A stretch of DNA of 64,000 nt from DATKYQ01 sp964640665 (GTDB lineage Bacteria; Myxococcota; B64-G9), in the NCBI GenBank assembly GCA_964640665.1, contig CAZXHT010000007.1, forward strand, positions 1 through 64,000, given 5' to 3'. Within the stretch, counting starts at the first letter, position 1. Every line of letters begins with the position of its first letter. Below are positions 24,202-33,283 of the stretch, piece after piece. Below the pieces are notes generated by a model. The model had not been told where the DNA came from. It saw nothing but the letters and a program-made list of their open reading frames with translations, and ran no database searches. Position numbers and translations under genes: made by a program.

Positions 24202-25161
24202 TCAGTCAGCGCCCATTTTCGGCTTGTTGACCGCGCTTTGCACGACTCCGCGCAAGAGGTAGTCGGCCAGGTAGCCGGCCACGAACGTGGCGACCTTCAC
24301 CTGCGCCTCGTAAGTGCTGGCGCCTAGATGGGGAGTGGCCACGATTTTCTCGTGGGCAACCAGTTCTTGCGGAGGACTGGGTTCACCAAGGTAGACATCC
24401 AGTCCGGCGCCGGCCAGCTGGCCGTCGTTCAGGGCGGCCAGAAGCGCCTGTTCGTCTACCAGTCCGCCGCGGGCGGCGTTTACCAGGATGGCGTCGTCAC
24501 GCATCATGCTAAACTGCGCGGCGCCGATCATGTTGGTCGTTTTCTCGGTTCGCGGCACGTGCAGCGTGATGAAGTGGCTGCTTTTTATTAACTCATCGAA
24601 ATCCAGCGCCTCGACTCCCATCCCGGCAATGGCGGCGGCATCGATCAACGGATCGTACCCGACCACCCGCATGCCGAAAGCCTTGGCGCGAATCGCCACC
24701 TCGCGGCCGATGCGTCCCAGGCCGACGATCCCCAGCGTCTTGCCGGCAAGCTCCCGGCCCTTACACTCCTTCTTGGCCCAGACGCCCTGCTTGAGCTTGC
24801 GATCGCCCATGGGAATATTGCGCGCGCAGGCGAGCATCAACCCCATGGCCATCTCGGCAGCGCTGACCGAATTGCCGCCGGGAGCGTTGACCACCAGCAC
24901 TCCGTGCTTGGTTGCCGCGTCCAGATCGATGTTATCGACCCCCGTCCCTGCCCGGCCGACGATCTTCAGCTTAACGGCCGCCTCGAAGATCCCGGCGGTG
25001 ACCTTGGTGGCGCTGCGCACGATCAGGCCGGAGTAGGCGGGAATGACCGCGGCCAACTCCTCGGGCGACAGATTCGTCTTTACATCAACCTCGATCCCGG
25101 GTTCCGCCCGTAGCTGGATAACGCCCTCCTCGGCCATCGAATCCGATACAAGAACTTTCAT
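24202..25161 (-). CDS. serA: D-3-phosphoglycerate dehydrogenase, short form without ACT domain
   Basis: This 319-residue 2-hydroxyacid dehydrogenase catalyses the first step of serine synthesis (3-phosphoglycerate to 3-phosphohydroxypyruvate, NAD-linked) or a closely related reaction. It has VGRAGTGVDNIDLDAAT, the dinucleotide motif GIVGLGRIGREVA, NAARGGLVDE, and the catalytic His in ATPHLGAST. It ends just after the catalytic domain, so serine feedback through a C-terminal ACT domain is not expected. The ATG at 25161 is preceded by GGGAGGAAG. Glyoxylate or hydroxypyruvate reductase is the alternative. Confidence 0.88.
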   Translation of the reverse strand: MKVLVSDSMAEEGVIQLRAEPGIEVDVKTNLSPEELAAVIPAYSGLIVRSATKVTAGIFEAAVKLKIVGRAGTGVDNIDLDAATKHGVLVVNAPGGNSVSAAEMAMGLMLACARNIPMGDRKLKQGVWAKKECKGRELAGKTLGIVGLGRIGREVAIRAKAFGMRVVGYDPLIDAAAIAGMGVEALDFDELIKSSHFITLHVPRTEKTTNMIGAAQFSMMRDDAILVNAARGGLVDEQALLAALNDGQLAGAGLDVYLGEPSPPQELVAHEKIVATPHLGASTYEAQVKVATFVAGYLADYLLRGVVQSAVNKPKMGAD

Positions 25162-25336
25162 GGACTTCCTCCCTTTTGAATGCCCCCACTTAGGTACCGA
25201 CGAAGTATTGCCAGCTTTGTCCACCGCAAGTCAAGTGCGATCGTTACAGGCTGTGCAAAAGATTTGGCACTTGACCTGTCCGTGGTCGATTGCTAGGCTC
25301 TGATTCTGGTTCCGATTATCCAGGCGAGGGTATCCG

Positions 25337-25990
25337 ATGAACGAACATGGTGGGAACATTGTCCGTTATCTGAGGGTCGGCTTCGCAAATCGGGCGGGCT
25401 TGGCATCCTGCTACCTGTCCGGGCCCCCGCATGGGGGCCTGGCCGTCAGCGCCCCGGCCTTTGTGCGCGAGGGAGAACTGGCCGTCGTCAGCGTCGAGAT
25501 TGCTTCGGAGAAGATCACAGAGGATCTGCTGGGCATGATCCTCTGGGTTCGCGACGGCGGGGACGATGAGGTCACGGCGGGTGTCGGTTTTTTCGAGAGC
25601 GAAATCGAACGCCGCGAGCGGCTGTTTGTTCCACGGGCACCGGTCTTCGACAGGGAACGCCGCGAGATTCGCTACGACGCAGCCCTGCCGGTGACCATGC
25701 AGACCGAGAGCAGCTTTTTCGTCTGCCGCACCCGGGACATCTCTATGAGCGGTATCGGCTTCCAGAGCGCCAGCGTGCCCGAAGTACCCGATGACGAGGA
25801 GATCGACTTCCGTATCCACACATTTTCGCCGGAAGAGCCCATCGACCTCACCGGCCGGGTCGCCTGGCGCAGGCCGGGAACCGGCTTCGGCACCCGCCTG
25901 AAAGAAACGCACGACAAGGAACGCGCCAGGTTAGAGCGTCTGCTCGACGAGCTGGCTGTGGAATCCGATTTGCCCGATGGCGGAAAGTAA
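25337..25990 (+). CDS. PilZ-domain protein (c-di-GMP receptor)
   Basis: This 217-residue cytoplasmic protein has a C-terminal PilZ domain: the RxxxR motif at residues 108-112 (RREIR) and DISMSG at 134-139, the two c-di-GMP-contact motifs. The N-terminal half (about 1-95) looks like a second, PilZ-like barrel (YLRVGFANRAGLASCYLSGP) without the binding motif, as in YcgR-like double-barrel proteins. The output could be motility or polysaccharide control. It overlaps thpR by 14 bp, so the two are probably cotranscribed. Confidence 0.88.
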   Translation: MNEHGGNIVRYLRVGFANRAGLASCYLSGPPHGGLAVSAPAFVREGELAVVSVEIASEKITEDLLGMILWVRDGGDDEVTAGVGFFESEIERRERLFVPRAPVFDRERREIRYDAALPVTMQTESSFFVCRTRDISMSGIGFQSASVPEVPDDEEIDFRIHTFSPEEPIDLTGRVAWRRPGTGFGTRLKETHDKERARLERLLDELAVESDLPDGGK

Positions 25991-26558
25991 GCGTACTTTC
26001 ATCGCCGTGCATTTAGCTGCCACAGTGCTCGACGCCTTGGCCGACCTGCAAGGCGGCTTGAGGAAGTCACTCGGCGATCGAACCGGAATCAAGTGGGTGT
26101 CTCCCGTAAATATCCACCTGACGCTGCAGTTCCTCGGACAAGTCGACACGGAGTTGTTGCCCCTGTTGATCGAAGAGCTGTCGGGAGCCTTTTCCAGAAA
26201 CGATCCCTTCGAGGTCAGGTTGCGCGGGGCGGGCTGCTTTCCCTCTCCGTCCCGGCCGCGGGTGATCTGGGCGGGTATCACCGATGGCGCACAGGATCTC
26301 GAGGCGCTCTACGCGGCAACCCTGCGGATGACCGAACCGTTGGGCTTCGAGCGCGAGAAACGCCCATTCAAACCGCACCTGACGCTCGGGCGCGTGAAAG
26401 ACCCTGTAAAATTCGGCAATATTTCCGGGGCTATAACGAAATTCGAGCAGCACCGAGTGGGCTCGTGTCAGATCGATTGTGTAGACTTAGTGGCAAGCGA
26501 GTTGAGGCCCCGGGGGCCGGTCTACACAACACTTGACAGCTTCCCCTTGGGCAAGTAG
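25977..26558 (+). CDS. thpR: RNA 2',3'-cyclic phosphodiesterase (2'-5' RNA ligase family)
   Basis: This 193-residue protein is of the 2H phosphoesterase family, with both HxTx motifs: HLTL at residues 47-50 and 134-137. It opens 2',3'-cyclic phosphate ends of RNA and was named for weak 2'-5' ligation. Length and motif spacing are normal. Its 3' end contains the promoter of recA. Confidence 0.92.
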   Translation: MAESKRTFIAVHLAATVLDALADLQGGLRKSLGDRTGIKWVSPVNIHLTLQFLGQVDTELLPLLIEELSGAFSRNDPFEVRLRGAGCFPSPSRPRVIWAGITDGAQDLEALYAATLRMTEPLGFEREKRPFKPHLTLGRVKDPVKFGNISGAITKFEQHRVGSCQIDCVDLVASELRPRGPVYTTLDSFPLGK

Positions 26559-26561
26559 GAT
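26533..26561 (+). promoter_or_regulatory. recA promoter inside the thpR 3' end
   Basis: TTGACA (26533-26538, consensus) is followed after 17 bp by TAGGAT (26556-26561). Transcription would begin near 26568, leaving a leader of about 95 nt. I did not find a convincing LexA box of either the Gram-negative or Gram-positive consensus here. Confidence 0.6.
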
Positions 26562-26567
26562 ACTGAA

Positions 26568-26663
26568 CACATGAACAGGTACCATTGCAAACCAGGTGCC
26601 GCAACCCTCACACTGCGAGGGCCGCTGAGAAACGCGGAACCCGCGGTACCCATTGGAGGCGTC
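26568..26663 (+). other. Structured recA leader (hairpins, function unknown)
   Basis: The leader contains CCCTC...GAGGG (26604-26621) with a short loop and CGCGG-AAC-CCGCG (26633-26645), then the GGAGG ribosome site at 26655. GGTACC occurs at both ends of the region. These could fold as two adjacent hairpins. I cannot match it to a known riboswitch. Confidence 0.3.
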
Positions 26664-27830
<1,167 letters not shown>

Positions 27831-27850
27831 TAAAAAACCACTTCCCATTA

Positions 27851-28324
27851 TCAAGAAAACAGGGTGTGTACCTCATCGGGCTCGAAGCCGCGCCCGAGTA
27901 GAAAACGATGAGCCCTGCCGCGCAGCTTGCGGTCGGCATCGGCAAGCAACGCCTCTTCGCCGAATCGTTTCCTGACCGCTCTTTTCATGATGCTGGTGCG
28001 TGACAGTTTGCCGTAAGCCTGCTCTACGGCCTGGTCGATCAACTCGTCGGCCAATCCGTAGCGCGAAAGATCCCAGCGCAGCTTCCGAGGCCCCCAGCCC
28101 TTGCGCTTGCCCATCGCACGCGCCCGCTCCAGGGCGAAGCGCCGGTCGTCGAGCAGACCCGATCTCTTAAGCCTTTCGAGAATCGCCCCGGTGACACCCT
28201 CCCGGTATCCGCCGGCGCGCAGGCGATCTTCGATCTCCTTGCAGGAACGGTTGCGCACCTGCAGCAGGCGCAGCGCTTTCCTGTGTGCCCGATCGAGTGA
28301 ATCTGCCTCTTTCTTTGGCTTCAT
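27851..28324 (-). CDS. recX: RecX regulatory protein
   Basis: This 157-residue protein has the three-helix RecX repeats (ALRLLQVRNRSCKEIEDRL; ILERLKRSGLLDDRRFA; LRWDLSRYGLADELIDQAV). RecX binds RecA filaments and modulates their activity. It usually follows recA on the same strand; here it is convergent, with the stops 20 bp apart, and it follows pilT instead. It is therefore likely to be expressed from a different promoter than recA. Confidence 0.88.
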   Translation of the reverse strand: MKPKKEADSLDRAHRKALRLLQVRNRSCKEIEDRLRAGGYREGVTGAILERLKRSGLLDDRRFALERARAMGKRKGWGPRKLRWDLSRYGLADELIDQAVEQAYGKLSRTSIMKRAVRKRFGEEALLADADRKLRGRAHRFLLGRGFEPDEVHTLFS

Positions 28325-28341
28325 GCCGGCGGGCTACTCTG

Positions 28342-29532
28342 TCAGAAACGTTCGATGGGAATGTCTCCGCCTGCGCCACCGGCTTCGGACGGCGGTTCTT
28401 CCTTGCCGCCGCTACCGGCGGCCGCTCCGCGCTCGAACCCATCCCAGGAACTGTCCGATGTTCCGGAAATACCGGATACGCGCAAAGCGAAGTCATCCGG
28501 GTTGGTGCACTGGCGCAGCGCCTCTTCGTAGGTAATCAGTTTCTCTTTGAGCAGCGCCATCAAGGACTGGTCGAATGTCTGCATGCCGTAGGCGATATTG
28601 CCCTGGCTGATGGCATCGGTAACTTCCTTGGTTCGGTCCTTGTCCTCGATCATCTCGCGCACGCGCGTCGTGGCGATCAATACCTCCAGGGCCGCGACCC
28701 GCCCGTGCCCGTCTGCGCGCGGCATCAGTCGCTGGCTGATCACCGACCGCAGGACGGCCCCGAGTTGCATGCGGATCTGTTTCTGCTGGTAGGGTGGGAA
28801 AACGGCGATGATGCGGTTGATCGTCTCGGTGGCGTCCAGCGTGTGCAGCGTGCTCATGACCAGGTGGCCGGTTTCGGCGGCCAGCAGGGCGGTCTCGATG
28901 GTTTCCAGGTCGCGCATCTCGCCGACCAGGATGGCGTCCGGATCCTGGCGCAGGGCGCTCTTGAGCGCCTGGGGAAAACTCAGCGTGTCCACGCCGACCT
29001 CGCGCTGGTTGATGATGCTGCGCTTGTCCCGGATCAGGAACTCGATCGGATCCTCGATGGTCATCACGTGGCAGGTGCGGTGCGTGTTGATATGATCCAC
29101 CATGGCCGCCAAGGTGGTCGATTTGCCGGAGCCGGTCGTGCCGGTCACCAGGATCAGGCCGCGCTCTTCCATGGAGATTTTTTCGAGCACCTTGGGCAGC
29201 AGCAACTCTTCGATGCTGTGGATCTTGAATGGGATGACCCTGAAAACAATGCCGATGGTGCCCCGCTGCTGAAACACGTTGACCCGGAAACGACCCAGGC
29301 CGGGAACGCCATAGGCCAGGTCGAGTTCGTTAAACTCCTTGAAGCGCTCCTTCTGGTAGTTGTTCATGATGCCGAATGCCATGCGGCTAATCTCTTCGGG
29401 AGGCAGACGGCGGGCGTCCTTGAGGGGCACCAGCTTGCCGTCTACACGAAACATGGGCGGCAGGCCGGCCTTGAGGTGAATGTCCGAGGCCCCGCCCTTC
29501 ATGGCGACCTTGAGAATGTCGTTCAGTTCCAT
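28342..29532 (-). CDS. pilT: Type IV pilus retraction ATPase
   Basis: This 396-residue protein is a PilT-family secretion ATPase that depolymerises pili for twitching or social motility. Walker A is GTTGSGKS at residues 131-138; the ASDIHLKAG N-terminus, Asp box (VMTIEDPIEF), Walker B (PDAILVGEMRDLET) and His box (HLVMSTLHT) are all present. The C-terminal ~45 residues are Gly/Ser-rich and atypical. No pilus assembly genes are in the window. recX starts 17 bp downstream. Confidence 0.93.
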   Translation of the reverse strand: MELNDILKVAMKGGASDIHLKAGLPPMFRVDGKLVPLKDARRLPPEEISRMAFGIMNNYQKERFKEFNELDLAYGVPGLGRFRVNVFQQRGTIGIVFRVIPFKIHSIEELLLPKVLEKISMEERGLILVTGTTGSGKSTTLAAMVDHINTHRTCHVMTIEDPIEFLIRDKRSIINQREVGVDTLSFPQALKSALRQDPDAILVGEMRDLETIETALLAAETGHLVMSTLHTLDATETINRIIAVFPPYQQKQIRMQLGAVLRSVISQRLMPRADGHGRVAALEVLIATTRVREMIEDKDRTKEVTDAISQGNIAYGMQTFDQSLMALLKEKLITYEEALRQCTNPDDFALRVSGISGTSDSSWDGFERGAAAGSGGKEEPPSEAGGAGGDIPIERF

Positions 29533-29610
29533 AAAAACTCCTTCGTCACGAATCTACCGGTTCTGGAGAAAATACCACACATGGCCGGCGCCGTTCAACC
29601 ATCATCATCT

Positions 29611-30033
29611 TCAACGCAAGCTGACAAACTGCACGCGCAGCTCTTCGTTCAGATGGTTGCCAAACAGGTCTTCCACCAGTGTTCCGATCACCAAATCATG
29701 GCGCACACCGCCGATCAGCGGCCTGAGCGGCTGCAGCACCACCAGTCCGAGCCCCCCCTCGTCCTCGCTCACCAGGTAACTGCAGGCCTCCCACTCCTGT
29801 CCGCTGGCTACATAGATGCTCTGCGGCCCGATACTGACAGGATCAACCGGTTCGCTGAACCAGACCTTCAGATCCATGCCGGGAGGCACCTCGATCCAGC
29901 CATCCGCCGGCAAGGTCCGCACCACTCGGGGCGCTACGGGATCCACGACGTCGAAAAGCTCCTGCCCCGAGGACAAGCTGCAGCCCGAGAGCGTCGCTGT
30001 GGCCAACCAGACAACCATGGTCTCTCTCAATGA
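29611..30033 (-). CDS. Lipoprotein with Ig-like (Big_5/SbsA) domain
   Basis: This 140-residue protein has a lipobox (TATLSGC) followed by one beta-sandwich domain of the bacterial Ig-like Big_5 type (APRVVRTLPADGWIEVPPGM, LKVWFSEPVDPVSI). The GTG at 30033 is used because it is preceded by GGAGG and gives an Arg in the signal n-region; an ATG at 30018 is the alternative. It overlaps the stop of the multiheme cytochrome gene and forms the end of the barrel-cytochrome set, where it may be an outer-membrane accessory subunit (inference). Confidence 0.7.
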   Translation of the reverse strand, partial: SLRETMVVWLATATLSGCSLSSGQELFDVVDPVAPRVVRTLPADGWIEVPPGMDLKVWFSEPVDPVSIGPQSIYVASGQEWEACSYLVSEDEGGLGLVVLQPLRPLIGGVRHDLVIGTLVEDLFGNHLNEELRVQFVSLR

Positions 30034-31124
30034 CACAGCACCTCCAGGTCCGCTTGGCGATGGCATTTGAGACACGGCCGTTCGTTACGGCGACGCATCA
30101 GCCGACAGCGGGCGCCGAATCCGGCCGGATGCGGGCTGACGCCTGCCCCGATTCCGGCTCCTCCGTGACAGCGAATGCAATCTCCCTCTGCATGACAGGA
30201 GGCGCAGGCTTTAATGTTCCTGCGCGCATCCAGCGCGTGGCGCGCGCGGTACCCCTCGGGGTGCAGTCGCATGTTCGGCGATCTGTCCGCGGATGACTCG
30301 GCAACATGAGCCCGGCGGTGACAGGCCAGGCACTTCGATTGGTCGCGATGACACTTGTCGCAATCCATGAGACCTGCCCTGGCCGGCCCGGCGTGCGACA
30401 GCTCCCAGTCGGCGGGATGGATGCGCAACGGCAGGCTGACTCCGCGATGGCAGTTGTCGCAGCTGCGATCGGTGTGACAGACCATGCAGCGCTCGTGTAC
30501 GGTGCGGGCGCTCGAGCCGTGGGAACGCAACCAGCCAGGTCCGTGATCTTCTCCCCCGTGCCCGCCGGTGGGAGTCAACTTGTCACCATCCAGGTTCAGA
30601 AGCAGGCGCCCTTCCGGCCCTGCCGGGTGGCAGGCGTCGCAGCGATTTTGCAGCATGTCGGCATGGCAGCCGGCGCAGGCGTCGGCCGCGGGTAATAGCC
30701 CTCGCGCCTGGTCCTCGTTCTCGGGCAGGTGGCAGGTGCGGCAACTCTCCGGGGTTTGGCTGTGCAGGCGGTGTGAAAATTTCAAGTCCGCTACAGCCTG
30801 AGTGGGCCTCGCGGCGGGTGATTTCCCTGGCGGATGACACATCCCGCAAGTCCCGGGCTTTCGCGCATCTTGGCGCGCCCCCTCGCGCGCCTGGCTGTGA
30901 CAGCGCGCGCAAGTTGCGTGCCCGGGCATCTCCACAGCCACCGTGGAACTGCTGGCGGACATGTGCGGATGGCATATCTCGCAGGAAATATGTTCGTGTC
31001 TCAGGTGGGAGAAGCGCAATGTTCTCACCGGGGCATGATATACGGCAGTGGGCTGCCCGCCGTATGCTCCCCAAGAGGCCAGGACAAGAAAGGCACCCAG
31101 GTAAATGGCGGCTGTAAGCTTCAC
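30027..31124 (-). CDS. Secreted multiheme c-type cytochrome, 13 CxxCH motifs
   Basis: After a signal peptide (LTAAIYLGAFLVLASWGAYG), this 365-residue protein contains 13 CxxCH heme attachment motifs (SCEICH through PCLKCH) with many distal His residues. It is expected in the periplasm or at the outer membrane, carrying electrons over a long wire-like heme chain. The GTG at 31124 overlaps the stop of the barrel gene (GTGA), so the two are translationally coupled; upstream in-frame sequence is the shadow of that gene. The pair suggests a porin-cytochrome conduit for extracellular electron exchange, which is inference. Confidence 0.88.
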   Translation of the reverse strand: MKLTAAIYLGAFLVLASWGAYGGQPTAVYHAPVRTLRFSHLRHEHISCEICHPHMSASSSTVAVEMPGHATCARCHSQAREGARQDARKPGTCGMCHPPGKSPAARPTQAVADLKFSHRLHSQTPESCRTCHLPENEDQARGLLPAADACAGCHADMLQNRCDACHPAGPEGRLLLNLDGDKLTPTGGHGGEDHGPGWLRSHGSSARTVHERCMVCHTDRSCDNCHRGVSLPLRIHPADWELSHAGPARAGLMDCDKCHRDQSKCLACHRRAHVAESSADRSPNMRLHPEGYRARHALDARRNIKACASCHAEGDCIRCHGGAGIGAGVSPHPAGFGARCRLMRRRNERPCLKCHRQADLEVLCH

Positions 31125-32536
31125 GGGAAAATACTCCCGGGATTGAAGTGAAAAGCCAGATCCAGCACCGCCAGCAGTCGAAAGCGCAGCGGATTGATAC
31201 GGTTTCCGTTGAGTTGGCCCAGCACCACGATCGCCTGACCGCGCGTAAAGCGCCAGGTTGCCGCGACGGAGCATCCCAGCGTAAGCGCATGCTGGTTCTC
31301 TTGTAGCGGATCGGTGAATGACATGATTATGGCCCGTCCGTCCAGGAGAACACGTCGCTCCGCGAGCTCTATCATTACCCGCGGCGCCAGCAGCCAGCGC
31401 CGTCCCGCCGAACCGTCCTCGTAGGCCCCAACAAGCGATGTCGACAGGCGCGATCCTGCCCACAGGCGGCCCTCGAAATCGAGGCCGTTCACACCGCCGC
31501 TCGTCCCGGCTTCGACCCGTTCGTCGGGCGACGCCTCCAGGTAGGCGCGCCTGGTGTAGCCCAATCGATATGACATCGGCGTCCGGCCCGGAAGGCGCGG
31601 ATCCCAGCGCAACCCGACCCGGTACTCATTGAACGGCGCCGGGCTGAAGAAGTTGAAAATCGAGTCCAGCGAGAAGCGGGGCCGGCTGCGCAGATAACCA
31701 CCCTCGATCCTGACTCCTTCGAGAAAGGCGGGCAGCTTGATCCAGCTCGATGCACGCAGGCGATCCCAGTGGTCCTCGAGCAGATCGAACACGGCTCCGC
31801 CAGAAAGTCCGATCCGCCTGCGCCAAAGTTGTATCGCGGCCGACGCCCCCAGGCGCTCTTCTAAAAGCGGCCAGCCCTGTGTCCAGAGCAGCATACGGCG
31901 ATAAACAAGCTCGGCCCGCAATCCGCTCGAGTTGTATGTCAGCCCGGCACCCACTACCGGCGCGGGCAGCGTGCCGTCCTCGACGCCGTCCAGTTCGAGA
32001 TCCTGGCCGCCCAGCAGGCTGTGGCCGCACACTTCGAAACCGGCGATCAGCTTGAGCGATAAACCCACAGGCATGTTCAGATCGACCCGCAGTCCGTCGA
32101 AAAGCAGGAAATCCAACTCGTCCAGCAGCAACTGCCGACCGACCGTCAGATCGAGGCGCCCTGCCAGCCTGCGCCAGCGCACCCGCGCCAGCATCAGCTC
32201 GGCCTGATCGTTTCCCATGGCATCGAGGTCGTCGCCGAAGCCAAGCTCAGTATTCAGCCGAAAGCTGGTCTCGAAGCTCAGGTCTTTTATGCCGAGTAAG
32301 CGCCCGGCCCGCAGGTCAACCCACTCGACCAGTCGCCGGCGGTCGAGAAAATCTCCCGCCGCCGTCCTGGTCTGGTAGCCCTGGCCAATCACCGTGAAGC
32401 GCAGGTCCACGTCGGCAGCCCGCGCGCCGCCACCGGACAAAAACAGGACAATCAGCAGGGCGATCGGGCAAACGGGTGCAGTGAGAGACAATCTTCCGGG
32501 CACTGAGAGGCTTTCAGACAGACCGTTTTCCCCCAC
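31121..32536 (-). CDS. Outer-membrane beta-barrel protein paired with the multiheme cytochrome
   Basis: This 471-residue protein has a signal peptide (CPIALLIVLFLSGGGARA) and then many alternating amphipathic strands (LRAELVYRRMLLW, YRVGLRWDPRL, MSYRLGYTRRAYLEAS) characteristic of an outer-membrane barrel. The last strand reads FRLLAVLDLAFHFNP. The GTG at 32536 lies inside the tatB 3' end; a GTG at 32503 would give a more compact signal peptide. Coupling to the cytochrome gene indicates a joint function, perhaps as the sheath of an electron conduit. No sequence family could be confirmed. Confidence 0.75.
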   Translation of the reverse strand: MGENGLSESLSVPGRLSLTAPVCPIALLIVLFLSGGGARAADVDLRFTVIGQGYQTRTAAGDFLDRRRLVEWVDLRAGRLLGIKDLSFETSFRLNTELGFGDDLDAMGNDQAELMLARVRWRRLAGRLDLTVGRQLLLDELDFLLFDGLRVDLNMPVGLSLKLIAGFEVCGHSLLGGQDLELDGVEDGTLPAPVVGAGLTYNSSGLRAELVYRRMLLWTQGWPLLEERLGASAAIQLWRRRIGLSGGAVFDLLEDHWDRLRASSWIKLPAFLEGVRIEGGYLRSRPRFSLDSIFNFFSPAPFNEYRVGLRWDPRLPGRTPMSYRLGYTRRAYLEASPDERVEAGTSGGVNGLDFEGRLWAGSRLSTSLVGAYEDGSAGRRWLLAPRVMIELAERRVLLDGRAIIMSFTDPLQENQHALTLGCSVAATWRFTRGQAIVVLGQLNGNRINPLRFRLLAVLDLAFHFNPGSIFP

Positions 32537-32906
32537 CGACGTCCTCCGGGTTCTCAGCGCTCAGGCTGTCGGCCGCGGGTGGCGGCGCATCGGGGGGAGC
32601 ATCTAGATCGGCTATGGCGCGCCGGATCTCCCCCCTGACATCCAGCGAGTGCTTGAGATCATCCAGGCCGGTCTCGCTTTCGATCTCCGCCTTGATCTGA
32701 TCGAGCCCGATATCGTCTTTGACTTTTGCGATTTCGGCCTTGACACCGTCCAACCCGATCTCGTCCTTGACCTCGTCGAAGGAATGCCGCAGGTGGGCCA
32801 ACCCCTTGCCGATAGACTTGGCCACTTCAGGCAGTTTCTTCGGCCCCAGCACGATCAAGGCCAGCACCAGAATGACGATCAGCTCCCAGCTGCCAATTCC
32901 AAACAT
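32514..32906 (-). CDS. tatB: Sec-independent translocase subunit TatB
   Basis: This 130-residue protein has the TatA/B N-terminus MFGIGSWELIVILVLALIVL, then the GPKKLPEVAKSIGKGL hinge and amphipathic helix, with a long charged coiled tail. The Glu after the GIGSW stretch and the tail length point to TatB over TatA. It would bind Tat substrates with TatC. The ATG at 32906 was chosen because the membrane helix starts there. tatA lies 42 bp upstream. No tatC is in the window. Confidence 0.85.
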   Translation of the reverse strand: MFGIGSWELIVILVLALIVLGPKKLPEVAKSIGKGLAHLRHSFDEVKDEIGLDGVKAEIAKVKDDIGLDQIKAEIESETGLDDLKHSLDVRGEIRRAIADLDAPPDAPPPAADSLSAENPEDVGGGKRSV

Positions 32907-32948
32907 GATATTCCGAGAACGGACGATCTTGGTTGCCCCGGACAAACC

Positions 32949-33230
32949 CTATTTCTGAGCGGGATCAACCCTGACGCCGGCTTCCTCGCCTTCCTTGACA
33001 GCGGCATTCTCGGCGGCCGGCAACTGTTGCTTATTCTCGGCCTCGTCGAGCCGGCGGACCTGTCCTTCGATCTCTTTGGCCCCACCTTTGAAAGACTTGC
33101 GAAAGTTGCGGATCGACTTTCCCAGCGCGTCACCCAATTGAGGAAGCTTGCCGGCGCCGAAGATGACCACGACGATCAGCAGGATGACCAGGAGTTCCCA
33201 AACACCGAAAGTGGCAAGCTCGATCTTCAT
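32949..33230 (-). CDS. tatA: Sec-independent translocase subunit TatA
   Basis: This 93-residue protein has one N-terminal transmembrane helix (GVWELLVILLIVVVIFGAGK) followed by the FGAGKLPQLGDALGKSIRNF amphipathic helix. That is the TatA pattern, which forms the pore for folded proteins. A GGAGGAG ribosome site precedes the ATG. The gene starts the tatA-tatB-barrel-cytochrome-lipoprotein series. Confidence 0.9.
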   Translation of the reverse strand: MKIELATFGVWELLVILLIVVVIFGAGKLPQLGDALGKSIRNFRKSFKGGAKEIEGQVRRLDEAENKQQLPAAENAAVKEGEEAGVRVDPAQK

Positions 33231-33283
33231 GCCTCACTCCTCCTTGCCCGTAACTATCACCGGCTAGGCCCGGAATTTGGGCG

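Noticed and set aside
26559..26663. recA leader as a SAM or TPP riboswitch
   Set aside because: Fragments such as GCAACCC and CTGAGA recall these classes, but the conserved cores and their order are not present.
28285..30033. 582-codon frame antisense to pilT
   Set aside because: pilT on the minus strand has all Walker, Asp and His boxes; the antisense product is a composition artefact.
31125..31463. N-terminal extension of the multiheme cytochrome
   Set aside because: The region is the 3' end of the barrel gene in another frame; a GTG overlapping the barrel stop gives a proper signal peptide.
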